Source: Algirhabdus cladophorae (lineage in GTDB: Bacteria > Pseudomonadota > Alphaproteobacteria > Rhodobacterales > Rhodobacteraceae). From it: a stretch of DNA of 64,000 nucleotides. Shown one piece after another: positions 43,169 to 51,684 of this stretch; position 1 is the stretch's first letter, and every line of letters begins with the position of its first letter. The notes beneath the pieces were generated by a model. That model ran no database searches. It was given only the letters and a program-made list of their open reading frames with translations, and was not told the DNA's origin. The position numbers and the translations under genes were made by a program. Location of the stretch: contig NZ_CP173029.1 in NCBI RefSeq assembly GCF_044772865.1, positions 496,001 to 560,000 of the forward strand, in the 5' to 3' direction.

Positions 43169-44380
43169 ATGGAGGCGATGCACTGGTCAACCGACATAAT
43201 TTTGCTCGCGATCTTGGCAAGCGTTTTCCTCTATTCGTTGCTCACAAATGCGATCGCAAAGACGGTCATCACCTTGCCGATCATCTTCATGATCGTCGGC
43301 TATCTGTGTGCACGCCCGATCGAAGCGCTGGCTGAGCCGGAATCCCTGGACGAGGGCAAACGGCTCTTGGCCGAGATCACGCTTGTGCTCGTGCTGTTTT
43401 CAGATGCGAGCCATGTGCGCTTCAAATCGCTGCGCCAGAGTTTCAAAATCCCCTTGCGCATGCTGGTTGTCGGGTTGCCGCTTACCATCGGGTTGGGAAT
43501 GAGCGTCGCTTACCTGCTCAACCCCGAGAGCGGTCTGGCAATGGCGCTTTTGACGGCGGCTGTCCTGACCCCGACCGATGCAGCACTTGGACAAACTGTT
43601 GTTTCAAGCTCTGACGTGCCAGAGCCTCTGCGCCAGACGATCAATGTTGAAAGCGGGCTGAACGACGGGCTCGTGCTGCCCTTCGTCCTCTTCGGTGCCA
43701 TTCTGGCGTCAGCGGGGATGGGGGATGCAGCGACAGACGGGCTGGCCATGTCGGCTGTGCTGCAAGTTGTCTTGGGGCCAATCGTTGGCATCGCGTTCGG
43801 CTGGGGCTTTGCCAAGGCAATGGACGCCGCCCAGAACCGCGATCTGATGGCCGAAGCCGCTGGTGGGGTCGCGTTTCTCGCTGTCGCTTTTGCAGCCTTT
43901 ATCGGCGCTGAGATCATCGGTGGAAATGGCTTTATTGCGGCCTTTGTTGCGGGCATGGTGTTCGGCAATACCTACAAACACGACATCCATTTTATCGGCG
44001 AATTCATGGAAGGCGTCGGGCAACTTCTCACGATGTTCGCGTTCCTTATCTTTGGCGCGCTGCTGTTGCCGGACGGGCTGGAGCATATGACATGGCGCGC
44101 TGTGGTGCTTGCGGTTCTATTCCTGACCGTTGTGCGCATGTTGCCGATCTGGCTGTCGCTGCTGGGCACGGGCCTTGCCCTGCGGGAAAAGCTGTTTCTG
44201 GGCTGGTTCGGGCCAAGGGGTTTGGCCTCAATCCTCTTTACCCTGATCATGATGGATGAATTCGACTTTCCCGGCGAAGAAGAATTGCTGGCCTGTGTCT
44301 CAATGACAGTCTTCTTGTCGATCATTTTGCACGGCATTTCGGCAGCGCCACTGTCCAAATGGATAGGCCGCGCCGCCTGA
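43169..44380 (+). CDS. CPA1-type cation/proton antiporter
   Basis: About 403 aa with 11-12 membrane helices in the NhaP/KefB-like pattern: NAIAKTVITLPIIFMIVGYLCARPIE, ALLTAAVLTPTDAALGQTVVSSSDVPEPLRQTINVESGLNDGLVLPFVLF (the TP..D and ESGLNDG motifs that carry the ion-binding acidic residues), and FGPRGLASILFTLIM. It exchanges Na+ or K+ for H+. It starts one base after the AhpD-like gene. A tie between ion exchange and redox repair may reflect combined salt and oxidative stress. Either 43169 or 43178 could be the start codon. Confidence 0.88.
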   Translation: MEAMHWSTDIILLAILASVFLYSLLTNAIAKTVITLPIIFMIVGYLCARPIEALAEPESLDEGKRLLAEITLVLVLFSDASHVRFKSLRQSFKIPLRMLVVGLPLTIGLGMSVAYLLNPESGLAMALLTAAVLTPTDAALGQTVVSSSDVPEPLRQTINVESGLNDGLVLPFVLFGAILASAGMGDAATDGLAMSAVLQVVLGPIVGIAFGWGFAKAMDAAQNRDLMAEAAGGVAFLAVAFAAFIGAEIIGGNGFIAAFVAGMVFGNTYKHDIHFIGEFMEGVGQLLTMFAFLIFGALLLPDGLEHMTWRAVVLAVLFLTVVRMLPIWLSLLGTGLALREKLFLGWFGPRGLASILFTLIMMDEFDFPGEEELLACVSMTVFLSIILHGISAAPLSKWIGRAA

Positions 44381-44409
44381 ATTTACTCTAACTCAACAGG
44401 AGAAACCCG

Positions 44410-44853
44410 ATGGATAAGTCCCACATAAAAACAACAATGCTCGCGCTGACAGAAGCCGACCTGGCGCAGGCGGAACAAAAATACCAAGTGTTTCTGGCCG
44501 CGGCCCGGCTTGAGCGCAACGAGACGATCGACGCCAGCGAACAGTCACAAGCCGAGACCGCCGCTGATCTGGCCGAGGCCTTCGATGACAAAGCCCATGA
44601 CCACAGCGCAAAGGTCTCAGTGATCAACGACATTGATTTTGGTCCGAAAGATGCGGTTGAACCCGGTGCCGTCGTAAAAATCGGGAACCGCTTTCTGGTC
44701 GTCGGCGTCTCTACAGCTGCATTTAGATGTCAGGACCAAGACTTCATCGGCATCTCTACAGCGGCACCGATTTACAGCGCACTTGAAGGTAAGACCGCAG
44801 GCGAAACCTGCTCTTTCAATGGCCGCGACCTCGTCGTGAGCGAAGTCCATTGA
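44410..44853 (+). CDS. GreA/GreB-like transcription factor-type protein
   Basis: 147 aa. The C-terminal half is a GreA/GreB-C-type FKBP-like fold: DFGPKDAVEPGAVVKIGNRFLVVGVSTAAFR..FIGISTAAPIYSALEGKTAGETCSFNGRDLVVSEV. The N-terminal region is helical (LTEADLAQAEQKYQVFLAAARLERNETIDASEQSQAETAADLAEAF) and could form the coiled coil of a Gre factor. It is probably a secondary-channel RNA polymerase modulator like GreB or Rnk. aggagaaa lies before its ATG. Its stop overlaps the next gene's TTG start. Confidence 0.78.
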   Translation: MDKSHIKTTMLALTEADLAQAEQKYQVFLAAARLERNETIDASEQSQAETAADLAEAFDDKAHDHSAKVSVINDIDFGPKDAVEPGAVVKIGNRFLVVGVSTAAFRCQDQDFIGISTAAPIYSALEGKTAGETCSFNGRDLVVSEVH

Positions 44854-45341
44854 CCCAAGTTAAAGTAGGCTTCGGAGGTGGATGTCACTGGTGCACTGAA
44901 GCGGTGTTCCAATCGCTTCGGGGCGTCGGCAACGTGGCGCAAGGGTTCATCAAATCCCTTGCGCCACATGACAGCTTTTCTGAAGCTGTTGTCGTGACGT
45001 TTGACCCTGAAGTCATCCCCTTGGATGTCTTGATCGACGTGCATCTGCGCACCCACGCCAGCACGTCGCAGCATAAAATGCGCGGAAAATACCGGAGTGC
45101 TGTTTATGTCTATTCCGGTGAACAGGCCGACACAGTCCAACGCCACATCAAAGACGCGCAAAGCGACTTTGACAAGCCGCTTGTCACGATGACGCTCCCA
45201 TTTGATGGCTTCAAGCCATCGCCGGAACCGTTTCAACGGTATTATGAAACGAACCCGGAAAAACCATTTTGCACCACTTACATTGATCCGAAACTAAGCG
45301 TGATAAGGCAACAGTTTGGCCATTATTCGGTTCGGTGTTGA
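44850..45341 (+). CDS. MsrA-family methionine sulfoxide reductase (copy 2)
   Basis: 163 aa. It keeps the MsrA motif as FGGGCHWCTEAVFQSLRGV, a variant with His and Cys (GCHWC) in place of the usual GCFWG. The rest follows the fold: PEVIPLDVLIDVHLRTHASTSQHKMRGKYRSAVYVYSGEQA. Start codon is TTG, overlapping the upstream stop codon by four bases; there is no in-frame ATG near the N-terminus. It closes the redox operon that opens with msrB-msrA. The His/Cys variant and divergence from copy 1 suggest a different substrate or partner. Not given a symbol to avoid confusion with copy 1. Confidence 0.82.
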   Translation: MTQVKVGFGGGCHWCTEAVFQSLRGVGNVAQGFIKSLAPHDSFSEAVVVTFDPEVIPLDVLIDVHLRTHASTSQHKMRGKYRSAVYVYSGEQADTVQRHIKDAQSDFDKPLVTMTLPFDGFKPSPEPFQRYYETNPEKPFCTTYIDPKLSVIRQQFGHYSVRC

Positions 45342-45455
45342 CCGATTTGAATGACTGCTTTGGCTACAAATGCTACAGAGCCAAGCGTGCGCCGCTGCAC
45401 CTGCGAACAAATGCTGCGCCAGCAATAGCTGCATCGGCATATGGCAGCTTCGTCC

Positions 45456-45548
45456 GCACCTTATCAGTTCGTACACCGCGCAGCGAACGGCGTTGTTTCC
45501 CGAACCGGTCACTCAGGACCAGCGCAGCGAAGGTTTCAAGAGAGCCCA
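45456..45548. repeat. Intergenic repeat copy 3 (93-bp core)
   Basis: Same 93-bp core as at 21251 and 35305, again about 115 bp after the stop of a plus-strand gene. Flanking words (TGCTGCGCCAGCAATAGCTG) match copy 2. The interval 45342-45779 otherwise shows no supported gene. Confidence 0.85.
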
Positions 45549-45779
45549 GAGTCACCTATGCTGCACGCTGCGCAAATGGTTGCAGTTGGCGGAAACGGCC
45601 ATTCGTTGCGATAAGTTAATTGACCGGAATAGTGTCTCTTATGACTAATCCTCGATCCCCTAGCAACGTCATACGATTGGCAAATTGTTAAAGCTCAGGT
45701 TAGTTTCTTGACCCTCGAGTGTAGCTCTAGGAGACCACCCAATTAGGTCTGTGGTTCCTTTGGCGAATGCAATTTCGCT

Positions 45780-46832
45780 CTAATCGTCCAGCCGTACGCC
45801 TGTTTCAGGGTCAAAGAAATGCAGGTTGGCGGGATCCACGCCGAACTGCATCGCCTCCCCCGTGACAGCGTGATGCACGCCGGCGAGGCTCAGCGTAAAG
45901 GCATCGTTGCTGCCCGTAATCCGCCCATGCAACAGGGTATTTGCGCCCAAAGGTTCGCCCATTTGAACGGTTATCGACAGTGGCCCCGCGGGGTCGGTTA
46001 TGATGTGTTCGGGGCGAATGCCGACTGTCACCTTACCTGATGCGGTTTGGGTCGTGGGTACCGTGACATCGCCAATTTTCAGAACGCCATTTGTGATTAC
46101 ACCGTCCAACACATTCATCGACGGGCTGCCGATGAATTGCGCGGCGAACAAGGTTTGGGGGCGTTCGTATACTTCAAGCGGGGTTCCGATCTGTTCGGCG
46201 CGCCCGGAGTTCATCACGATCATCCGATCCGCCATAGTCATCGCTTCGACTTGGTCGTGGGTCACATAGAGGGAGGTGATGCCAAGGCGGTTTTGCAGAT
46301 CACGGATTTCAAGGCGCATCTGCACGCGCAGCTTTGCATCAAGGTTGGACAGTGGTTCGTCAAACAAGAACACCGCAGGTTCGCGCACGATCGCACGGCC
46401 CATCGCGACGCGCTGACGCTGCCCGCCGGACAAATCGCGCGGGCGGCGATCAAGGTAGGGTTCAAGTTGCAACAGCTTGGCGGCGGCTTCGACCTTTTTG
46501 TCGATCTCGGCCGCAGGGAGTTTGGCGATTTTTAGCCCGTAGCCCATGTTCTGGCGCACGGACATATGCGGATAAAGCGCATAGTTCTGGAACACCATGG
46601 CGATGTCGCGGTCCATCGGTTCCAGTTCGTTAACGCGTTTATCGCCGATCTGGATTTCGCCTTCGGACACAGATTCAAGCCCCGCCACCATGCGCAGCAG
46701 CGTGGATTTCCCACAGCCCGATGGCCCGACGATGACGATGAATTCACCGTCTTCAATCGCGGCGCTGACGCCGTGGATTACCTGCGTGGGACCGAAGCGT
46801 TTCTTGATATCGACGAGCGTGACTGTTGCCAT
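45780..46832 (-). CDS. ugpC: Glycerol-3-phosphate-type ABC transporter ATP-binding protein
   Basis: 350 aa. ABC ATPase of the CUT1/MalK type: Walker A GPSGCGKST (residues 36-44), signature LSGGQRQRVAMGRA, Walker B FLFDEPLSNLD, His-switch YVTHDQ, then a C-terminal OB-fold (TOBE) regulatory domain with VGIRPEHI. In the Ugp operon it energises uptake of sn-glycerol-3-phosphate or related glycerophosphodiesters. It starts 6 bp after ugpE and is the last gene of the leftward operon. Confidence 0.9.
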   Translation of the reverse strand: MATVTLVDIKKRFGPTQVIHGVSAAIEDGEFIVIVGPSGCGKSTLLRMVAGLESVSEGEIQIGDKRVNELEPMDRDIAMVFQNYALYPHMSVRQNMGYGLKIAKLPAAEIDKKVEAAAKLLQLEPYLDRRPRDLSGGQRQRVAMGRAIVREPAVFLFDEPLSNLDAKLRVQMRLEIRDLQNRLGITSLYVTHDQVEAMTMADRMIVMNSGRAEQIGTPLEVYERPQTLFAAQFIGSPSMNVLDGVITNGVLKIGDVTVPTTQTASGKVTVGIRPEHIITDPAGPLSITVQMGEPLGANTLLHGRITGSNDAFTLSLAGVHHAVTGEAMQFGVDPANLHFFDPETGVRLDD

Positions 46833-46838
46833 GATTGC

Positions 46839-47705
46839 CTACTTTTCACTGTCCACGAGGCCGCGGATAAACAGTTTTTGCATTGAGATGACGACGATGA
46901 TCGGCGGGATCATTGCCAGAATAGATGTTGCCATGATGACCGGCCAGTTCGCAGTGTCATCGCCTGACGGGAACATCTGCTTGATGCCCATCACGATGGT
47001 GTTCATCGAGGGGTCCGTGGTGATCAGCAGCGGCCAGAGGTACTGGTTCCAGCCGTAGATGAACAAAATGACAAACAGCGCCGCGATATTGGTGCGGCTC
47101 ATCGGGAACAGGATGTCCCAGAAGAACCGCATGGGGGACGCACCATCCACGCGCGCGGCCTCGGCCAGCTCATCCGGGACGGTCATATAGAACTGGCGAA
47201 ACAGGAAGGTCGCCGTCGCCGATGCGATCAGCGGCAAGATCAAGCCGCCATAGCTGTTGAGCATCCCGAAGCCCGCGACGACTTCATACGTGGGGACGAT
47301 GCGCACCTCGACGGGCAACATCAGGGTCAGGAAGATCAGCCAGAAGAACACCATCTTGCCGGGGAATTTGAAATAGACGATGGCAAAGGCCGATAGCAAC
47401 GAGATGACGATTTTACCCACAGCAATCCCGATGGCCATGACCAGCGAATTGACCAGCATGGTGGCGACGGGGACGTTGACGCCCGACAGCAACGCCTCGC
47501 TGTAGTTGGCGTAGAACTGATCACCAGGCCACAGCGGCATAGGCGGTTGCACGATTTCGGGCTGGGTCACAGTGGACGCCACAAAGGCCAGCCAGATCGG
47601 GAAGAACACGACAAGCACGCCGATGATCATGATGACATGGGACAGCCACAGCCCCGCGCCGCGCTTTTCGACCATGCCGGGGGGGGGATCGGTTGGATGG
47701 GTCAA
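46839..47705 (-). CDS. ugpE: Glycerol-3-phosphate-type ABC transporter permease
   Basis: 288-aa inner-membrane permease with about six membrane helices. The EAA loop contacting the ATPase is visible in the middle: DELAEAARVDGASPMRFFWDILFPMSRTN. UgpE-like features include SLLSAFAIVYFKFPGKMVFFWLIF and LPVEVRIVPTYEVVAG. It overlaps ugpA by four bases at its start and is followed by ugpC. Confidence 0.9.
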   Translation of the reverse strand: MTHPTDPPPGMVEKRGAGLWLSHVIMIIGVLVVFFPIWLAFVASTVTQPEIVQPPMPLWPGDQFYANYSEALLSGVNVPVATMLVNSLVMAIGIAVGKIVISLLSAFAIVYFKFPGKMVFFWLIFLTLMLPVEVRIVPTYEVVAGFGMLNSYGGLILPLIASATATFLFRQFYMTVPDELAEAARVDGASPMRFFWDILFPMSRTNIAALFVILFIYGWNQYLWPLLITTDPSMNTIVMGIKQMFPSGDDTANWPVIMATSILAMIPPIIVVISMQKLFIRGLVDSEK

Positions 47706-48583
47706 TAATGCACCCTCCGCTCAATAAACTTGAACTGGAAGATGGTGAGCGCACCGACGACGACCAACAGAATGACAGATTGTGCGGCCGAGGACCCGAG
47801 GTCCTGGCCCACGAACCCATCCGAAAAGACCTTGTAGACAAGAATGGTCGTGGATTGTTGCGGGCCACCACTGGTGATGGTGTGGATGACACCAAAGGTT
47901 TCAAAGAACGCATAGACGATGTTGACGACCAGCAAAAAGAACGTGGTGGGGGACAGCAGCGGCAGCACGATGGTCCAGAACCGTTTCCAGAACCGCGCGC
48001 CATCAATCGCCGCAGCCTCAATCACCGATTTCGGGATCGCTTGTAGGGCAGCAAAGAAGAACAGGAAGTTGTAGCTGATGCGCCCCCAAGCAGAGGCGAC
48101 GACGACAAGGCCCATGGCTTCTCCGCCATTCAGGACGTGGTTCCAGTCATAGCCAAACTGGCCCAGATACCAAGACACAACGCCCACGCGGGTGTTAAAC
48201 ATGAACAGCCAAAGCACACCGGCAATGGCGGGGGCCACGGCGTAGGGCCAGATCAACATCGTGCGGTAAACGCCTGCACCTTTGATCAGGCGGTCTGCTA
48301 CAACGGCCAGAAACAGCGCAGGGATCATGGAACACAGCGTCACGAGGGTCGAAAAGATCGCGGTCGTCACAAAGGACGTCCGGTAATACCGGTCGCTCAG
48401 CAGATATTCAAAGTTGCCGGTGCCCACGTATTGCATCGACAGACCGAACGGGTCGGGGATGAACAAGGACTGCCAGATCGCTTGCCCTGCAGGGTAGAAA
48501 AAGAAAATTGCAGAGACGAGGACTTGCGGCGCGATCAGGCACAGCGGCAAAAGCCAGCCTTTGAACGTGACCCGTTTTTCCAT
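47702..48583 (-). CDS. ugpA: Glycerol-3-phosphate-type ABC transporter permease
   Basis: 293-aa partner permease, about six membrane helices, with the EAA motif in KSVIEAAAIDGARFWKRFWTIVLPLL. The N-terminus (LLPLCLIAPQVLVSAIFFFYPAGQAIWQSLF) is typical for UgpA-like proteins. It pairs with UgpE to form the membrane channel. A strong hairpin separates it from ugpB upstream, and it overlaps ugpE by four bases downstream. Confidence 0.9.
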   Translation of the reverse strand: MEKRVTFKGWLLPLCLIAPQVLVSAIFFFYPAGQAIWQSLFIPDPFGLSMQYVGTGNFEYLLSDRYYRTSFVTTAIFSTLVTLCSMIPALFLAVVADRLIKGAGVYRTMLIWPYAVAPAIAGVLWLFMFNTRVGVVSWYLGQFGYDWNHVLNGGEAMGLVVVASAWGRISYNFLFFFAALQAIPKSVIEAAAIDGARFWKRFWTIVLPLLSPTTFFLLVVNIVYAFFETFGVIHTITSGGPQQSTTILVYKVFSDGFVGQDLGSSAAQSVILLVVVGALTIFQFKFIERRVHY

Positions 48584-48606
48584 ATCGCGCTGCCCCCCGA
48601 AAAGAT

Positions 48607-48636
48607 ATGCGGGCGGCGGTGATTGGCCGCCCGCAT
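48607..48636 (-). terminator. Attenuator-like terminator between ugpB and ugpA
   Basis: A perfect 11-bp stem (48607-48617 with 48626-48636) and 8-nt loop in the 62-bp ugpB-ugpA gap, followed on the minus strand by ATCTTTTC. Partial termination would give excess binding protein, as for the TAXI-TRAP operon in this window. Confidence 0.8.
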
Positions 48637-48645
48637 GTGTATTTC

Positions 48646-49956
48646 TTAATTGGCTGCTTCAAAGCGGCGCAGCAGGGCATTGCCACGCTCAACCGCGCTA
48701 TCAAGGGCGGTTTGCGCGTCTTTGTCGCCGGACCAGACGGCCTCAAGCTCTTCGTCGATGATGCCACGGATCTGATCGAAGGACCCAAGGCGCAGGCCTT
48801 TGGAATTCGATGTCGGATCATTGGCCGTCATCTGTATCACGGACACATCTGTGCCGGGATTTGCTTCGTAGAACCCCGCGGCGCGTGTCGCGTCAGACGC
48901 GGCATTGGTGATTGGCAGATAGCCCGTATCCTGGTGCCACTGCGCCTGCACCTCTGTCGAGGACAGATAGGCAAGGAACTGTGCGGCACCTTCGTATTCG
49001 GCGTCCTCATGGCCTTCCATCACCCAAAGGGATGCACCACCGATGATGGTGTTTTGTGGGGCATTACCAACACCGTCCCAATAGGGAAGCGGGCGAACGT
49101 CAAAGGCAAATTCCGCCTCAGAACTGATGCCTGCATAGCCAGCAGAGCTTTCGGTGAACAACGCGCATTCACCAGCACGGAAGTTCGCACCGCCTTCATT
49201 GCGGCGGCCCAGATAGATGAATTTACCGTCAGCGGCCCATTCACCCATGGCTGAAATATGCGCGACCTGCGCGTCGCTGTTAAAGGCAAGTTCTGTGTCT
49301 GTGCCTGCAAAACCGTTTTCTTGAGTGGCGAAGGGAACATCGTGGTAGGCGCTGAAGTTTTCAAGGTGAATCCAGCTTTGCCACGCGGTTGTCAGGGGGC
49401 ACGTGCTGCCGCCGTCTTGCAACTGGCCAAGGACATCGCCCACGTTCTGCCATGTGGACAGATCGGTGTCAGGGTCAACGCCTGCGGCTTCGAACGCGTC
49501 GCGGTTCACCCAAAGGACGGGGGTGGATGCGTTGAACGGCAAGGACAGCATTTCACCTTCGGTGGTGGTATAATAGCCGTTGACCGCGCCGATATAGGCA
49601 TCCGGGTCAAATTCTGCGCCAGAGGCCTGCATCACTTCGGTCACGGACCGCACCGCACCTTCGGCGGACATCATGGTGGCTGTGCCGACCTCGAATACCA
49701 TGAGGATTTGTGGCTGCTCACCGGCGCGGAATGCTGCAATACCTGCATTCAGCGTTTCGGAATAGTTGCCCTTGTGGGATGCGACGACAGTGAATTCGTC
49801 TTGGCTAGCGTTGAAGTCTTCAACTTGGGCCGCAACCAATTCACCAAGGCGACCTGTAAAAGCATGCCAGAATTGGACTTCTGTTTCTGCATAGGCCGCG
49901 AACGGCGAAAGCATCGTTGATCCGGCGATCAAAGCGCCAGTTGTCAGGTTTTTCAT
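48646..49956 (-). CDS. ugpB: Glycerol-3-phosphate-type ABC transporter substrate-binding protein
   Basis: 436 aa. Signal peptide (MKNLTTGALIAGSTMLSPFAAYA, cleaved near residue 23) followed by VQFWHAFTGRLGELV, the UgpB opening. Conserved UgpB-like segments include LPFNASTPVLWVNRDAFEAAG and the C-terminal pattern IRGIIDEELEAVWSGDKDAQTALDSAVERGNALLRRFE. It delivers glycerophosphate or glycerophosphodiesters to UgpAE. It is the first gene of the leftward operon, divergent from a LysR regulator. Confidence 0.9.
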   Translation of the reverse strand: MKNLTTGALIAGSTMLSPFAAYAETEVQFWHAFTGRLGELVAAQVEDFNASQDEFTVVASHKGNYSETLNAGIAAFRAGEQPQILMVFEVGTATMMSAEGAVRSVTEVMQASGAEFDPDAYIGAVNGYYTTTEGEMLSLPFNASTPVLWVNRDAFEAAGVDPDTDLSTWQNVGDVLGQLQDGGSTCPLTTAWQSWIHLENFSAYHDVPFATQENGFAGTDTELAFNSDAQVAHISAMGEWAADGKFIYLGRRNEGGANFRAGECALFTESSAGYAGISSEAEFAFDVRPLPYWDGVGNAPQNTIIGGASLWVMEGHEDAEYEGAAQFLAYLSSTEVQAQWHQDTGYLPITNAASDATRAAGFYEANPGTDVSVIQMTANDPTSNSKGLRLGSFDQIRGIIDEELEAVWSGDKDAQTALDSAVERGNALLRRFEAAN

Positions 49957-50053
49957 GTGTTCCTCCCAGGAATCGCGGCGGCCTCCTCGCCCCCGCGGAA
50001 TTATTACACGTTATCCAAGCGTTCGCATAATTCAAGACTATTCCTTGACCTCA

Positions 50054-50076
50054 ATTTATAACACAGCATTATAAAT
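50054..50076. promoter_or_regulatory. Candidate LysR operator upstream of ugpB
   Basis: A perfect inverted repeat ATTTATAA-N7-TTATAAAT lies between the divergent ugpB and LysR start codons, 22 bp before the LysR ATG. Its size and symmetry fit the T-N11-A type site that LysR proteins bind for autoregulation. Assignment rests on symmetry and position. Confidence 0.55.
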
Positions 50077-50098
50077 TCACTAGGTATTGGACCGCATC

Positions 50099-50995
50099 AT
50101 GACAACACGACCCAGACTGCGACAGCTCGAGGCCCTTAAATCCGTTGTAGATCACGGGAGCATGACACGGGCGGCGAAAAGCTTAGAAATTTCGCAACCC
50201 GCAGTAAGCCGATTGCTGGCAGATCTGTCCTCCGAGCTTGGCTTTGCAGTGCTTGATCGAAAAGATGGACGGTTGGTTCCTACACAAGAGGCCAATTACA
50301 TCCTGCCTGACATTGCGCGCCTGTTGGGAGTACTGAAGAACATCACCGACACCAGCCAGAACGTGCATGATAAAACGGCCGGTCATCTGAGCGTTGCCTG
50401 TCTTCCAGGCTTTGCCACGAGTCACTTGCCCGCCGTTGTCACTAAATTCCTAAAGACGTGGCCTGACGTAACAATCACCCTTGAACCAGATCGCCCGGAA
50501 CGGATTCTGGAATGGATTGTCGGTGAGCAGTATGATTGTGGCATCACAGACGGATTTGACGGTCATCCCGCGATTGAAAGCACACGGCTGAGTGTCAGGA
50601 CCGTGTGCATCTTTCCCAAAGGACACAGATTTCAGGACCTCAAACAGGTTGATGCACGACACTTGGACGAGGAGCGTTTTGTTCACACGCGCCGCGACAG
50701 CAGCTTCTACCGGTCTCTGCATGATGTGTTCCGAAAAGCTTCAGTAAATCCAACCCAAGTTGTCGAAACCCGTCAATTTACTGCGGCATGCGAACTTGTA
50801 GCGCAGGGTGTTGGCGTGTCCGTAGTGAGTGAACTTGACGCGCAAACTTACAAGGATCGGCTCGACTATCGCCCCTTTGTGCCAAGCGTCCCACACGAAA
50901 TTTGCCTTGTAAGGCCGATCCACAAACGGCCATCCAAAATTACTTTAGATTTCATGGAAGAATTCAAGGCTAGCTTGAGTGAGTTTAAAGTTTGA
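50099..50995 (+). CDS. LysR-family regulator divergent from ugpB
   Basis: 298 aa. LysR HTH at the N-terminus (LRQLEALKSVVDHGSMTRAAKSLEISQPAVSRLLADLSSELGFAVLDRKDGRLVPTQEA), then the effector domain (ITDTSQNVHDKTAGHLSVACLPGFATSHLPAVVTKFL). The ATG at 50099 was chosen because a TTG at 50087 would lie closer to the operator. It probably controls ugpBAEC in response to phosphate- or glycerophosphate-related ligands. Confidence 0.85.
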   Translation: MTTRPRLRQLEALKSVVDHGSMTRAAKSLEISQPAVSRLLADLSSELGFAVLDRKDGRLVPTQEANYILPDIARLLGVLKNITDTSQNVHDKTAGHLSVACLPGFATSHLPAVVTKFLKTWPDVTITLEPDRPERILEWIVGEQYDCGITDGFDGHPAIESTRLSVRTVCIFPKGHRFQDLKQVDARHLDEERFVHTRRDSSFYRSLHDVFRKASVNPTQVVETRQFTAACELVAQGVGVSVVSELDAQTYKDRLDYRPFVPSVPHEICLVRPIHKRPSKITLDFMEEFKASLSEFKV

Positions 50996-51405
50996 ATTGG
51001 ATGACTCTTCGGAAATCGGAGCTAAGTGACATTGGTGCAAGTGCAGCGAAGTTGAGTCTAGTTTGAGATAAGCGAGCTCACAATGCCGCTGATTGGGCGG
51101 CGATTGTAAACGTCCGCTCTGATCCGTAGAGCGGAACTACGCCTGAATGTGAGGAACGGCCGCCTCGTCCGCATACCTGACATTAGAGTGTCTCTCGCTC
51201 AACGGCAGCGATGCTGAGAAACTGCTTAAGAAGTCTGTGTCTTGGTTTCTTGATTGTCCTCTCAAGATAAGGCAGTCGCCTCGATTTTTTCGCCAACGCG
51301 CTTGCGTTGAGGATACTAGCCACAGGGGTGGCTCAGCGCTGTTGTTTCAAATATCCGTGTTTGAAATTCGCGTATAGCTTCTGGAATTTGGCTTAGTACC
51401 TGAAA
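50996..51405. other. Non-coding stretch left of the second tRNA-Cys fragment
   Basis: No supported gene. A perfect 8-bp hairpin (TCCGCTCT at 51113-51120 with AGAGCGGA at 51128-51135) is the only clear structure. If the tRNA fragment is an element end, this stretch belongs to the element or chromosome on its left. Confidence 0.35.
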
Positions 51406-51457
51406 TTAAATGGAGGCGAGTACCGGAATCGAACCGGTGTACACGGATTTGCAATCC
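51406..51457 (-). repeat. tRNA-Cys 3' fragment, candidate attachment site copy 2
   Basis: Same 52 bp as at 12088-12139 and in the same orientation. On the minus strand it encodes the anticodon loop (GCA), variable loop, T arm and acceptor 3' strand with CCA of tRNA-Cys. To the right of 51457 the sequence differs (GCATGTGCGG...) and no GGCGAGT 5' acceptor strand is found, so the tRNA is incomplete here too. A mobilisation gene set begins 230 bp to the right. Confidence 0.8.
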
Positions 51458-51684
51458 GCATGTGCGGACTGTTTTTCAACGATTTTTCTGTAAACGGACC
51501 CCGTTTGTTCACGACGGGAAATCAACGACTTACATGGAAACGGTAAATGGTTTCCGGGTTATTGCAAGCCCCAAGAAAGGAAAAACCGTCGAGGGGGCGG
51601 CCACCCACCTCAACGGCTTTGGTCTTCAATCTACATCAATCCTTTACCCGTTCTCGGCCCTCAACGCAATCGCGGGAGGTGCCT

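Noticed and set aside
51406..51530. Complete tRNA-Cys gene
   Set aside because: The 3' half is good but no 5' acceptor strand (GGCGAGT), D arm or full anticodon stem is found beyond 51457.
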